NCBI GenBank assembly: GCA_033063855.1
Contig: CP093831.1
Location: forward strand, 16,616,001-16,680,000
DNA from: Smittia aterrima
Lineage: Eukaryota; Arthropoda; Insecta; Diptera; Chironomidae
Direction: 5' to 3'
DNA length: 64,000 bases
The notes beneath the pieces were generated by a model. The model was given only the letters and a program-made list of their open reading frames with translations. It searched no databases and was not told where the DNA came from. Below are positions 20,539-34,100 of this stretch, one piece after another; position 1 is the stretch's first letter; the number at the start of each line of letters is the position of its first letter. Both the position numbers and the translations under genes were made by a program.

Positions 20539-21172
20539 ATGTCAGATACTGAAGTGTAAGTTGTTGAGAAGCACTCAGCGCACTTGGAGCAGCTCGAGTA
20601 ACAGTGAATTTCGTTTTATTTATAGTGAAGTCAGCGCACCAATTCCGTCCCTCGATGGACCAATGGATTTGAACACTGCACTCCAAGAAGTTCTTAAGAA
20701 GTCACTCGTCTCCGATGGCCTTGTCCACGGAATCCATCAAGCTTGCAAAGTTTTGGACAAGTGAGTTGAAAAAGGATCAGAGGAGACCTTTGTGCTCTGA
20801 TGAAATTAATCGTATGTGATGTTTGTCAATTATTTGACGGCATCAACATGCGATCTGATTTCATTCGGACCAAACAGAAGTCAATGACATTGTTTCCTTT
20901 TTCTATGTAGACGTCAGGCTGTTCTCTGCATCTTGGCTGAATCATGCGACGAGCCACAATACAAGCAACTCATCACCGCTCTCTGCAGCGAGCACCAGAT
21001 CCCATTGATCCGTGTCGACAGCAGCAAGAAGTTGGGCGAATGGTCAGGCTTGTGCAAGATTGACAAGGAAGGCAAACCCCGTAAGATCTGCGGATGCTCA
21101 TGTGTCGTCATCAAGACTTTCGGCGAGGAAACCCCAGCCTTGGATATCGTCAAGAACCACTTGCGCGGTTAA
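20539..21172 (+). CDS. RpS12: Ribosomal protein S12 (eS12)
   Basis: Three exons, 20539-20555, 20626-20760 and 20911-21172, encode 137 residues. The sequence is close to fly RpS12 along its length (MDLNTALQEVLKKSL, GLVHGIHQACK, EHQIPLIRVDSSKKLGEW, CKIDKEGKPRK). It belongs to the L7Ae/S12 fold and sits near the beak of the 40S subunit. Phases agree at both junctions (GT|T and AA|A). The polyadenylation signal AATAAA is at 21221-21226. The open third exon also contains overlapping frames on both strands, which I treat as shadows. Confidence 0.96.
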
Positions 21173-21226
21173 ACCAAGTGTTCAGGATTCGAATTGTAAT
21201 GCATTTCTCCTGAATTGATGAATAAA

Positions 21227-21592
21227 ATATGAGATCTTAGTTCATCACGAAAAGAGTTTTTTTATATTGAAATTTGAATGATTGACGGGAATTGGCAAAA
21301 TTATTATCACTGGACGTAATTTATGAACCAACACCACTGGAAAGTTGAAATACCCCATCTGGTGGCGTCCTGAATATTTTAACAATTTGTTTTGTTGAAA
21401 TTGTTTTCATGATTTTGTAAATCTGTTCAGCGCTTTAATGGTTTTCTGAATCGTAAGTTTTAAGTTCAATAACGTTATTTACATTGTGGCCAGGAGTTTA
21501 AGTTGATAAAAGTCGAATTTGCACAATTTTCACGAATTTTACATTTTAGCGACTAGAATTGTGTGATCTCAATACGAAGTCGTTGCTGAAAA
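21227..21592. other. Intergenic between RpS12 and Arfip
   Basis: This holds the 5' flank and UTR of Arfip. I see nothing else. Confidence 0.5.
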
Positions 21593-22767
21593 ATGTCGGA
21601 GAAGTCAATGTCGATCCACCAAATGCTTAAGGAAAGCTCATCAAACGAGGGCTTTCAACATGAATCGAGTAGCAGTGTGATTGTTATGAACGATATGAAA
21701 ACAACTCGAATCATTCCCAATAATCTTTCGCTGAGAAACTCAAACAGCCCTGGGTCGAATCCAGACACGCCGTTCTCACCAGTGCTTAGCCCGTCACAAG
21801 AATTTCTTAAAAACGGTGCGACAAAGATTGATTCGTTAAAGAACTGGGGAATTTCTACTTACAAGTGCACTCGACAATTGATGCTGGAGAAACTTGGGAA
21901 GTCAAACAAGACAACAGATACTGAACTTGAGGCACAAATTAATGACTTACGTGAAACTCAACGCAAATATCTATCCGTCTTAAGATTGTCGCGAACTTTC
22001 AACACTCATTTTCACCAAGTGGTTGCCACGCAGCACGCTTTATCTGAGGCCTTCTCTGATCTTGCACAAAAGTCGCCGGAGCTTCAAGAGGAGTTCCTGT
22101 ATAACGCTGAAACACAAAGGAATCTTACTAAAAATGGTGAAGTTCTCTTGAACGCTATCAACTTCTTCATCTCATCCGTCAACACATTGTGCAACAAAAC
22201 AATCGAAGATAGTAAGTTTGATGAGTCAAAGTAAATAATTTATTTTAAATATAAATTTCATTCGTAGCTCTTATCACGATTCGGCAATTTGAAAGCGCAA
22301 GAATTGAATTCGATGCTTATCGTATGGACTTGGAATTGGCTAGTGGACCAGCTAATGAAGAAGCTCAAAGGAGTTTCGCTAAACATAAAGTGAGTATGAC
22401 TTCAGTTGATTTTGATGTGTACTAATATTTTATGACTTTAGGAAACATATGAGAAACTGAGAGCTGATGTTACAGTCAAAATGCAGTTCTTGGATGAGAA
22501 TCGGGTAAGATTTCATTTTTTTTTTGTTAGTGAACTCATGAAACTAAATTTTTCTTTTGTAGATTAAAGTTATGCACAAGCAACTTTTGCTATTTCATAA
22601 TGCTATAGCAGCTTATTTCTCGGGCAACTCGACACTTCTGGAAGCTACAATAAAACAATTCAGCGTAAGTTCCTTATCGTTTCGAATTAAAACAATTTAT
22701 CATCTTTGACATCTGATTTCAGATTAAAAGTCCTAACTCAACAACCGGCTCTTGGTTAGAGCAGTGA
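21593..22767 (+). CDS. Arfip: Arfaptin (AH/BAR domain protein)
   Basis: Five exons, 21593-22211, 22268-22389, 22442-22504, 22563-22664 and 22723-22767, encode 316 residues. The first 80 or so are Ser/Pro/Asn-rich and probably disordered. From about residue 82 an amphipathic stretch (LKNWGISTYKCTRQLM) leads into the arfaptin-homology BAR domain (about 100-305). Its features include LRETQRKYLSVLRLSRTF, an IRQFESARIEFDAYR helix, and KHKETYEKLRADVTVKMQFLDENR followed by KVMHKQLLLFHNAIAAYFSGN. Arfaptins bind Arl1 and Rac/Arf GTPases on curved trans-Golgi membranes and act in secretory granule formation. All introns are 52-58 bp. AATAAA lies at 23268-23273, so its 3' UTR runs almost to that of the convergent Dph3 gene. 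Confidence 0.93.
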
Positions 22768-23417
22768 ATGATTTTGGAAGGTGGTCTACCTAGTATAGAT
22801 GAATGTATTTATCAGAGAAAAGCTTGTGGAACGAAACAAAACTGAACACTTTGACAATTTCTACACTTATTAATTCTTAACGTCGAATGAAAAATCGCAG
22901 AATTATACCATTTGCATAATCACATGATACACGTTTAACTTGAATCTCTTTCGGAGTAAATCGCGGAAATGAAATGTTATCATCTCTTATCTCCCCCATA
23001 ATCAAGATCCAACCCTCTCCATCTTCAAAATACAGAAAAAACGTTCCTGCTGTAATCGTATTTATTTGTCAACTCCTTTGTAAAGCTGCTAGTCTTGCTT
23101 TCAACTGATAATCTCGCGCATCTTGATTTTTAACTGAGCTTCGAGATAACGAATTGGTTTAATTTATTTTATGAAAACGCTTAGCAATTTATTAATTCCG
23201 ATTGTATCATAAACAGAATGTTGCCCAATTCCCATTTGAGTTCCGCACCAGGAAATCTTTTTGGTACAATAAAGTGTAACAATTGCAAAACATTTCTTTT
23301 AGAAAATTTATTAGGAAAATATTCAGCGATATGAAATAATTAATTCAGAGTAAATGATTCTCGTTGTCAGACATGGAATCTAAGTCTTATTCCAATGGCA
23401 AAATGAAATTTGATTGA
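22768..23417. other. Overlapping 3' ends of Arfip and Dph3
   Basis: This is a convergent gene border. The Arfip polyadenylation signal (plus, 23268-23273) and the Dph3 signal (AATAAA on minus, antisense of 23307-23312) lie about 40 bp apart, so the two transcripts probably overlap or nearly touch. No coding sequence. Confidence 0.6.
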
Positions 23418-23880
23418 TTAAGTGGTACAGACTTTTGTATCGCTTATACTGAGACTGTTTAGTTTCTTTTCCAGCTCCTCGGATTCCTTTTGAAACATTT
23501 CCTAAAATAAAATGAATAAGTCAAACTGTTGTAAGGTAAGGAGAAGTTAACTTACTTTGTTGTAAATCACTTTGACGACAAGACTACAGCTCGGACAAGT
23601 TGCCTCTTCCAATCCTTCCATCAGCTCTTCTTTGGTTATTATGAATTCATCACCGCAAGGCTATAAAAGATGAAAATCGGCTAATAAACAAAATTGCTTT
23701 CAAATTTTTGTTTTTATTCATTCACACGTTTTTCATTGAAATGATTCATCACGAAATTATGATTTTCCACATTTTCACGACAATGAATGATCTTAAACTT
23801 ACGCAAGGATAAGTGTAGAGTTCTTCCTCCTCGTCATATTCAAAATCTTCGATTTCTATCTCGTCGTGATATACAGTCAT
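23418..23880 (-). CDS. Dph3: Diphthamide biosynthesis protein 3 (CSL zinc protein, KTI11)
   Basis: Three exons, high to low: 23803-23880, 23556-23660 and 23418-23501. They total 88 residues, the family's usual size. Dph3 is the electron carrier for Dph1-Dph2 in the first step of diphthamide formation on eEF2, and also serves Elongator (KTI11). The single metal site is visible as YPCPCGDEF and EATCPSCSL, and the acidic start (DEIEIEDFEYDEEEE) is typical. The C-terminal extension EMFQKESEELEKKL is helical. Confidence 0.94.
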
Positions 23881-25175
23881 TGTGTAATTAAGTTTTTCCG
23901 ATATCCACGAAATGTTTTGTTTACGAAAATCTTACCGAAAAAAATGAAGCGAAATTGAAGCGAGCATTGCAGAGAATTCGTGTCAAATTTTTAGTTTTCA
24001 TTGGATTGGACTTCTTTGAGAAATTGAAGCAAAAAACTTTCGTCGACGAAAAGAGCTAAAAAAATTCGCTCTGTAGTTCTAATCAAGTTTTTAGTGGTAA
24101 AATGCATTGAAAGTTGATGAAAATAGTTGAAAAACGTGTCTAAAGTGGTACGCAAATGGAATAAAATAGTTTTAAAGTGAACTTCGAGTGATTTCTACCG
24201 AAATTTGATAAAAACATGAAACGCAAAAACACACCCTTCATTTTCACTCGTAAATGTTTTGTCATATTACTTCATTTCTCAAGCGAATTGAGTAACTCCG
24301 ACCCGGCTGAAATTGCATTTGATCGTCTAACTTAATTATGAAGGCATTTATAATCGTTAAAACGTGACAGAAGACAAAGAAATTGCAAAATTTCTTCACA
24401 GGAGGTGGAAGTCTATGTAAAAGAGATCGAAAGAATATAGGTCGACGACGTCCAGAAGTTTTATATAGGACAACATTTTTGTTGTTATCAGCAGCATAAG
24501 ATAAACGATTCTCCAGACAAATCGACTCGAAGCATTTGTGTAATTAAAAGCTAGAGCAATTTGGGAATTGGCTTAGCCGACTAATTCGATTTTGATTCGA
24601 TTAAATTTCATTTAAACATAATCTTCAAAATGATGAATGAAAAAGAGGAGAGAGAATGAAAAAGAACTTCAGAGCATTGCTCTCATGCGAATGCGTAAAA
24701 AAGTCGTGTGGAAGATGTATACGCCAACAAGGAAAATGTTTTCCCTTCGCTTTTGTTTTGTGACCTAGTCGAAGAATTTTCATCTTGAAGAATTCGGGTG
24801 TGTGAAGGAATTTTCATTTAGTGCAATCGATTCATGTTTTTATCTCGGTAGTTCGCGTGTGTGAGGTCTTATCAATTATTAAATATTTACTTTCGAGTTT
24901 GGTTTAAGACTCCTGGGCCACAAAAACTTTATTTTCCTTTAAAGTTTCATCATTTACGAAAAGATCCTCACAAAATTACATTTTTACGTTTTCAGATAAG
25001 AATCAGCAAGCTTGATAAGAAGATAACTGAAGTGTATAAGAAAAGTTATTGCCGTTAAGTGTTAGAGAGAAAATTATTCAATGTTGACAACGATTGAAAA
25101 ACTTTATGAACGTTGAAGTTATGTAAAAGTGTTGGTGGTCATTAAGGAAAGTCGCTAAAAGTAAAGAATAGAGCA
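23881..25175. other. Intergenic and probable 5' UTR of Cdep
   Basis: This is the promoter side of both Dph3 and Cdep. No coding exon is recognised. A 65-codon frame at 24861-25058 is Lys/Phe-rich and unsupported. Confidence 0.5.
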
Positions 25176-28100
25176 ATGTCTCTTAATTCACTTGGTCCCT
25201 CTACCAATGGGCAACCAAGCAGTCGAATGACGCATTCATTAAGTACACCATCAGGTGTTGATGGATCGACGTCTACGTCCCATCATTCGCGAGGCGGTGG
25301 AAAGAAACTCGCAGTTCGCGTTCAAATGCTTGACGATTCTATGACGATGTTTCAAGTTCAGGTAAGCAGAAGCTGCTCTCAATTGCAGTAGTGCACTGCA
25401 TTAACAAATATTGCAGTGAAGAAAGAAACTTGCGAGGTGAACGACATTGTCGGTTCGATATTTTTCTCGCAGGGAGTCTTTCTTCCGTTCTCTCTCTGTT
25501 CATACAAAACTGGATCAAGTAGTTCGTTATCTCAGAATTGCATTAATTTTCTATCAAGTCTTGAGTGCAATCTTCACTCCGGAGCCTCCTCAGTTTCTCA
25601 CTCCAAGTCACTCAAGGAAACATGATGAATTATGCTTCTCTTTGAGTATAATACGAAAGCTTAATCGTTACATTTCGTGGCTATCACTATTCGTTATATC
25701 TTTAAGATGGATAATTTCTGGCGTAGGTTGAACTTTATTGATGAGATGATATAACTTTCACCTCTTGCCAAATGGAATTTTTTCAAAAAAATAAGTGGCT
25801 ATCTCTTCGTCGTGCCCACTTCAATTTAATTTCGAACATCAGCCAACGGAAACATTAGAATGAAAATTTTAACATCAAAAATTTATAGCTCAGTCTGTTA
25901 TTTGTGTAAGCGATTCTGGTACGAGGTTGTAAACTTTGCATTAAATATTATGCGAAAACATGTCGCGTTGTTCTAGAGAGTAGAGCATGCATCGTCGCTC
26001 CTCGACTTTGATGTTTAAAAAATGATTAGCTAAGAGCTCTGCTCACGAACATTTATAGCGAATGTTTGAGTGAAGGAGTGATGAACGTTTTGTTTATTTA
26101 AAACGTTGTAATTATTAGAGAACATAAATTGTGAAAAAATATTCAACTCAATCATTGCCGTGATGAAAAACTTATTTCGCATTCTTTGAACATTCCAGGC
26201 GAAGGCGTTGGGAAAGGTTTTGTTTGAACAAGTTTGCCGACAGCTCAATCTACTCGAAGCGGATTACTTCGGCTTAGAATATCTTGAGAGCTCAACTGGA
26301 ACGAAATATTGGTTAGACCTGGAGAAAGCCTTAAATCGTCAAGTTGGATTCTCGCTTGTTGATCCGATTCTGAAATTTTGTGTCAAATTTTATGCTCCCG
26401 ATCCGGCACAACTTGAAGAAGAGTACACTCGTTATTTGTTTTGCTTGCAAGTCAAACGAGACTTGTCGACTGGAAGTCTACAGTGCAATGACAACACAGC
26501 AGCTTTAATGGCTAGTTACATCGTTCAAGGTGACTTTGAATGTCTTCTCCTCATGAAATGAATCGAGCTCACGAAAATAATTTTACAGCCTCTTGTGGGG
26601 ATTACTCCTTTGAAGATTATCCAGATCACACATACTTGTCTTCCTATCGATTTGTCCCACAACAAGACCACACAATGCAGCGAAGAATTATGGAGAATCA
26701 TAAGAAGCATGTGTAAGACGTTATTTAAATTGTATTCATCGCAAATGTTTGATTAAACTTTGTTCACAGAGGACAATCGCCAGCCGAGGCTGATTTAAAC
26801 CTTCTGGAAACAGCTCGTCGTTGCGAGTTGTATGGTATGAAAATGCACGCCGCAAAAGATCATGAAGGCGTTCCGCTCAACTTAGCCGTAGCACACATGG
26901 GACTCGCCGTCTTTCAGGGAATAACGAGAATCAACACATTTTCTTGGGCCAAGATTAGGAAAATTTCATTTAAACGAAAGAAGTTGTTGATTAAACTGCA
27001 CCCAGAGGGATATGTAAGCGACATCTTCGTCGTAATTTCCTGTGAATTAATCAAAACTTTCATTTCTCAGGGTTACTACAAAGATATCGTCGAGTTTTTC
27101 TTTGAAGGCCGAAACGAGTGCAAGAACTTCTGGAAGAAATGTGTCGAAAATCACGGATTCTTCCGTTGTCAAGCCGTTCAGAGTATTCCACGGCGAAAGA
27201 CTCGTGTGTTGTCGCGGGGGAGCAGTTTTCGGTAAGAATAAAATCCACGATAATTCGTCATACACTAATGCATTTGTTTTTGGCTCCACAGATACAGCGG
27301 CAAGACTCAAAAACAAATTATCGAGTTCGTGCGAGACAATTACGTAAAGCGTCAGACGTTCCAAAGGTTTGCACTCCAACTTTCGCACTTCAATGTTTTT
27401 CACTTACGCGAATCGTTTTGTTTAATTTGCTATTTCATTTTGTTTGCACTTATCATTTGTTTTGATAATTTAATGATTATTATAACGGATGAAAAGAGAA
27501 GAGGATTTGTGTTTGATTAAGTTGACAATCGATCGATTAAATTTTGTTGGAACTATCCGCAAGCGGAGGCGAATGAGTTGTTAAATTACGCGATTCTGTA
27601 AACATTATTGACAATACAACTTAATAAGCGAGCTCGCTGATTGTTAAATGCAGGAAGTCAATAAAACGCCGGTTTATTAATAGAACACATTTTCATAAAT
27701 GCGCGCGTGTTTACTGCAGCGAAGTCGAGTTGTGTTTGAAATTATTGTTTATATTCTTGCACGATTAGTTTTAAGAAAAGTTTTCTTCTCGTTCTCGCCT
27801 ATCTCTATCGAGGAAACCGACTCAAGTCGATCAAAGTGTATCTTATCCTCTGATATCCTCTTTTCTTATGTCCCGTAGGTCTCAATCTTTTCGTCAGGGT
27901 ACTCTACATAGTAAAAGAAGCCAATCACAAAATGCTGTTAACACAAGCATCTCAGCACATCCTTTACTTCCAATTGAGACCGGTTTGTATTATTTTTTAT
28001 GCTTTCTTTATTTTATCGCTTCTTAATTTTTCGTAAATATGATTTTAATTGAGTGGAGCGTGTTGCCCAACGCTTTTTCATCATATCGAGCTGAACTTGC

Positions 28101-31100
28101 CAATGAAAACTTCACGATGTTTCATTGAGAAACATCGACTTGACTCTTGGAAATTCAATGATTGCTTCAACAAAACTTCTCTGAGTTGTTTTATGCAATG
28201 ATTACATTTGAATTCAATCTCATAGTTGTAACTAAATTAAAACTCGTTTATGTCTTCAACAGTGGATTGGGAAACTCGCAAACAGAGCCTCGAATCGAAG
28301 ATGCCTTCTCAGATGAAGAAGGAAGTGGATATGGAGAGTCGCCAACCAGAAACTCTTACCCAATACAGCCGTCCTCAGGTCACGGCAGTACAGGTGGAGA
28401 GTTATCCGATGACGAAGACCTTGCAGCTGGAGGATCATCGTCGCCCCAGCCAGCAATTGGATTCGAGTCTTTCTGCATCTCCAACGGTGACAACTCCCCA
28501 ACGCAGCATCATCAGCAATGTGCACGAAGTCGGTCGGGGTCATGCGCTTCCAGAAGATCGCAACTTAGTCAATTCCGGTGAGTGCAAAACGAATTTATTT
28601 CTTTTATTTAGGGTTTTCTCGTTTTAAGTTTCCTTGTGTTCAATTTCGTTCATCAAACGTTTTCATTCATGAAATTGACGAATCCCGGAAATATTTCTCT
28701 CTCGTTTCTTGTAAAAATCGTATTCATGTCTGACCATAAAGCTCGGAGCCACCACTATGTCACTATCCCCAAATATACTCAAGCCAGCAATTCATCCACC
28801 ACACATTATCAACGGCCCCAACCCTTGGCGGTTCTCAGCAGTTCTATGGGGGAGACCACCGAGGCATCTTCGACCAGCCACGAGAGTATTGCAATCCAGG
28901 ACACTTCACGCCGCTTCATCCCGGATCAATCAATGGGTCCCAATGCCACATTAGCCCGTTATAGCAACACGAGTACTTATTCGATGTCTAATGTGTCGAA
29001 TAAGTTTGATGTCAGTACAGCTACTGATTTGTCGGATGATGATGATGATATCGATAACATAATTTATTCCGACATAAATGATTTACATAAGCTTCAGCAG
29101 CAACAAAATACTCACACAATCCAAACACAAACGTCTAGTGACATAAATAATTATGAGCGCGAAGAGCTCGACGATGATGATGACGACATTCAACCGTATG
29201 CAACTCGTTTGTCACTGCAGCAAATGGTTTCACGTCAGCCGTTGATCATAAATAATAACGATTTGTACGCGACGGTTGACCGTAAAGCTAAAACAAAAGT
29301 AATGAAGCCTTTGCTGACGACAGACGACGGCGAGCTTAGCAGCAATTTGAAGGGTGATGTCAAATCAAATGCCAAAAATTATTCGAGTGAATTTATAGAC
29401 AATAGCATTAGAAATATTAATAACGTTTTGAATAGTATTGAAAACTATCAGTATCAGGCGAGCTTGAATTATGACGAAGGAAGCATGCCAGAGTATTATG
29501 CAAAAGAAGACAATTCACTCTTTCGCTCTAATTTCAATTCAGATCATTACTTATCTTATGCAAATGGAAACAGTCAGGCTTTGCGAGCTCCGAGCACATT
29601 ACCGCGAAACGCTGAGAATTCTGGTGTTGAGTCTATCGACTCATACGATAGTCACTATTTAACTCATAATGCAAGTAATACAAACGACACATTGCACTAT
29701 GCGAGCATTATGAAACCTGACAATGCCGGCTACTATGAGCAGACAAATCAGTTGAAGTCAAGCAACGACATTCTCGATTATGAACACGCGAACTCTAGTA
29801 TTTACACGACTTTGCAATACAAGAACTACAGTGAAGAAGATAGCGATGATATTGATGCGAAGGAGACATGGCAAAGAAGCGCTTCGTGTCGCGAACTGTA
29901 TGATTACGGATATGATTACAAGAAACCCGAGTACGACTACATGATGAACGAACGAGAATTTTTGCCGACTGAACGCATTGACTCTCCGATTACTCGATAC
30001 GATGACGATTTCCGTAGATCGAATTATGAGACAAATCGAAAGTATTCGGTGGATCTCAACGAGGACTTCCAATTACCTGAAACAAAAGTTTACTCGTCAA
30101 GTTATCCTGGCACGACCTACAACACTATCGATCAGAACTTCAAACGCGGCACTTACTCACAATACGAGTTTAATGGTTCACAAGATCTATCGCATGATAG
30201 TTATGAGTTGCTTGAGAAATCTGACGATGATTTTTATTACAAGTTCAAGCACAACACAACAGACCATCATGCGAGATCTTGTTCATTAGATTCCGGCAAT
30301 TTCATTCCAACCGATTACGAGAGTGACGAAGAAAAGCACGAATACATGAAATATCGATCGGGATTGGAAGTAAAGAGTAGAAGTGCCGCAGACATTATGA
30401 ATGATATTTTCTTGCTCGATGATCCGCGTGATTTACCGAAAGAGAAATTATGTGTTAAGTCTGACGGAAGTTTCTATAAGCACGTCAAGGAGTCAATGGG
30501 CATCCGAACTTCTAGTCAGGAATCGCATAGTGAATTTTATGAATCGAAAATATCAAAATCAAGCGGTTCAAGCAAGAAATCTAAAGATAGCGTCTATCAC
30601 ACAGACAGCAAAAAGTCCCGTGAAACGTTGAAAAGTAAATCCGGATCGGATTACAATGCGTCGAGTCCGGAAGAAATGTTTCTCGTCGGGGAATTGCTCA
30701 ATCGAAATAATTATGAAATGCCAACGACAACGGCTAAGAAAACAAAAAATCTTAAGAAAATGTTTGAGAACAATTCTCGTCGCTCGAGTCAAGATTCTAA
30801 GACCGAAAGTTATTTTGACGCAAAGGGGACCGCTCAGAGCTTTGATGAGGGTGATGACGGAATTATTGTTCAGCCAAAAGTCATGTCTCATGATAATTTA
30901 GCGTTAGACGGTATTCCAACGAATTTTGATACTCAAGTTCACTTCTCAACCTTCCCAAGCAATCAAAAACATTCATCAAAATCATCGAACGTTCAGTCAA
31001 TAAGTTTACAAAACGTTGAGATTGAAAGGAACGTTAAGACTTACTCTGCTTACAAAACAAGCAGTCAGAACACTCCGACAAGCGCAAAGACTTCATCGGT

Positions 31101-34100
31101 TGATGGATTCGGTCCCAAGAAAACTCATATTTGGCCCGAAGAGATTGAAGGTTTGCAAACTGAAATTTCGGGCATCGAACGAGCTAAAAACTATCGAAAA
31201 CGTTCCGAAGGTGACAACAATATTTTCAGTTTTGATAAAGATAAAATTCAGTCTCTTACGTCATCACAATCTAACGAAGATATTGATTGTGAAAAACCGA
31301 AGAAGAGCCCTGATTACCCTTTGACACCTGAGTTGCTCTCAGAGTTTGATAAACAAAAAATTGAATCGCCTAATGTTAAACCGAAGATGGCGAATCGTAA
31401 AGAAGAGCTCATGGCAAAGACACACTTCGAAGAATATAATCCAAAGCTGATGATTGATCCAAAGATCCAACTGCCAGTGTCGATGCCATATCCTCACGCG
31501 ACAGTCGAGAGAACTAAGAGCGATCCTAACTCATTAGCAAATCGACCTCGTCTAACTGTAAGCTCTCGTCGTCACACGCTAATGCATCAGAAATCGATTG
31601 ACCTTACACCTGCCGATTCCAGTGAAGACGAATACTTGTACAAGCAAATTCCAAGCGCTCCACCAGTTTGTCGCAATTACGGAACTCATTTTGATATTCC
31701 ACAGTCATACGACCCTCAGATGCCGCAAGTTGCCATCACATTTCCTAAAACAGGATTCGAGATGCCGCAGAATTTTTTCAAGGAATACGAAAAACGAAAT
31801 CAAAATATTCAATTCAAAGACGACATTTCGTACGTTCTTCATAAACGTCACGTAATGAATGGAACTGCTCCGTCACCTAATCGCTTTCCAAAACCAAAGA
31901 GTCCCAAGAGTCCAAAGTCGCCAAAGTCTCCTAAAATAGACAAAGACGCTGTCATTGCCGCCGAAATTAAAAATTCTTCTCAAAACTTCTTGTTCACGAA
32001 AGATACTGACTTGTCTAAAGTCGATATAGACACATTAGAGGAAAAGGAGAAAACGAAGAAAATCACGACACTTTTAAGCCCAAAACGTGACATCACGAAA
32101 CGACTTGATCCTAAAGTCCTTGAAACTTTGAATAGCAAACTTAGTCAAATTGAAAGCGACTCTGCCACCAGCTCAAAAACAGACAGTGCTCAACGAATTT
32201 TACAAAAGCGCGAGTTTGTAATTGCTCACAAAATTATTGATCCAGCTACAATCAAAAAAGAAGCGATTTTATCCGGCAAAAGAGCAGTGAAACCTCGTTC
32301 AGCGCAAAACAAGAACAAAAACAATTTAAAGACACGTTCAAAAGCCAAAACAAGAATAACGTCGTTCTCATCAGACGACGAGAGCATTGACTCAGATGAT
32401 GTCTTCGGGTCAGCTGAAGCTATGCCAACGAAAATGGAATTTTCTCCACCACAATCGAGAAAAGAAATCGAACCGATACTGAAACATGAACACAGCAGAA
32501 TTTCTCAAGCTGCATGGGCGAGAGGCCAAACAATGAGCTCAACTGAAGTCGAAGGATCTCCACCGCAATGTCGTAAATTAGCTGATCTTGAAAGTCGTTA
32601 TCACACTCACAAACTTGACACAAATTTCATGACATCATCAGAGCTGCGTAGAATCTCTGAGCGTTCAATTTCCATTCCAAGTTCTGACGATGGTGATGGA
32701 GATGGCGCAAGCACATTAAAGTGCGAATTAGCTACGGAAATTTATAGAACAACTGAAAATTTAGCTGAGATTGAAGATATTGAAGAGCCTCCGAAACTAC
32801 CAATCGATGAAGATGCAAAGTTCAAGGAACTCATGAAGAAAGATGCAACTCCGAAAAGCAGAGCAAAGATTCTTGAAGAGTTGATTGATTCATCTCGAAT
32901 CATCAGATCAAAGGGACACGTTCCAGTGCTTTTCGCTCATGCGAGACTTAACCTATCGGAAGGTTCAGCTTTCGCTTCATTACAACGACAAACCGCTTGC
33001 AACGATTCTCCAACACGTCGAGCTCAAAGCTTAGATGCTCCAGTCATTTCACTTCATCGCTTACCACCCATGAATGCATATTCTTCCAAGGACGACACTG
33101 TCGAGTTTGAAGAAGAAGCAGAAACACTTGAAATCAAACGCTTGGACAAAAAAATCGATGAAGAAAGTGAAGATTTCATAGTTTGTCCTATAACCTTGTC
33201 ACCAAAAAGCTCTTTCGAAGCTCCCGTAATTATTGAAGACGACGAGCTTGAATTATTGGATCGTCTCAAGTACATCGAGAAGATTACACTTCAAGGTGTT
33301 AAAATAAAAGAAAAACGAAAATCGCGAACGCAATTGAAAAGCGGAGACCATTTGGTTCTCGACATTCCCAAATATAAATTTGAGCCATTCAGTTCGGGGA
33401 ATAGTTCTTTGAAGACATCGCCAGCAGTCAGTCGTGCAAGCAGCGTTGAAAGTCGCTCGGCACGTTCGAAACCTAACGAATGTGGCCTTAGTCTCTCTCC
33501 AACGAGCATGGCAAAAAAACCTCCGAAACCCGACAACAGAAAGAGCGGAAGAGCTTTCGATAGCAAAAAAACGGGGGATAAATTGAAGGTCCCCATGGAC
33601 ACGCTAATGAAGTCTGGTAAAGAACGGTCAAAGTCATTAGAAAAAATGGATCCGCAAAGAAGTTCAAGCAAAGGTAGAAAATCAATCACAGAAGAAACAG
33701 AATTAGAGAAGGCGAAACGAAAAGAACGACAGCAAAAGTTGTATGAATCTGCGATGAAGCAAACCATCAGCATGCTTAGTCCAGTTAATGATCAACTGCC
33801 GCCGTTTCCCTCCGTTGAAGATAAAATTTCAGTCAAGAAAGATGGAGATAATATTGTAATAGACACTGATATCAAAAGCAAACCAGAGGATTGCGTTTTA
33901 ATCGCGAAGTCCCCTCGGAAATTAGATAGCCAATTAGCAAAATTCAGCCGAAGTTGCGAAGAAAGCAAAAGCATCGAGAAAATTGACAAAGCCAACCGTA
34001 GTTTCGAAGATCGTAATAAATCCGAATTGGAGGATTCAGAAAAGTCCGACAACCCCGAAGATACGCCATCGACCATTCAACGTAAAATAATTGCAACGAA

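Noticed and set aside
28757..28954. Third open frame at the start of the giant exon (MSLSPNILKPAIHPPH...)
   Set aside because: Neither splice phase from upstream leads into it; a local GC-rich composition explains its openness.
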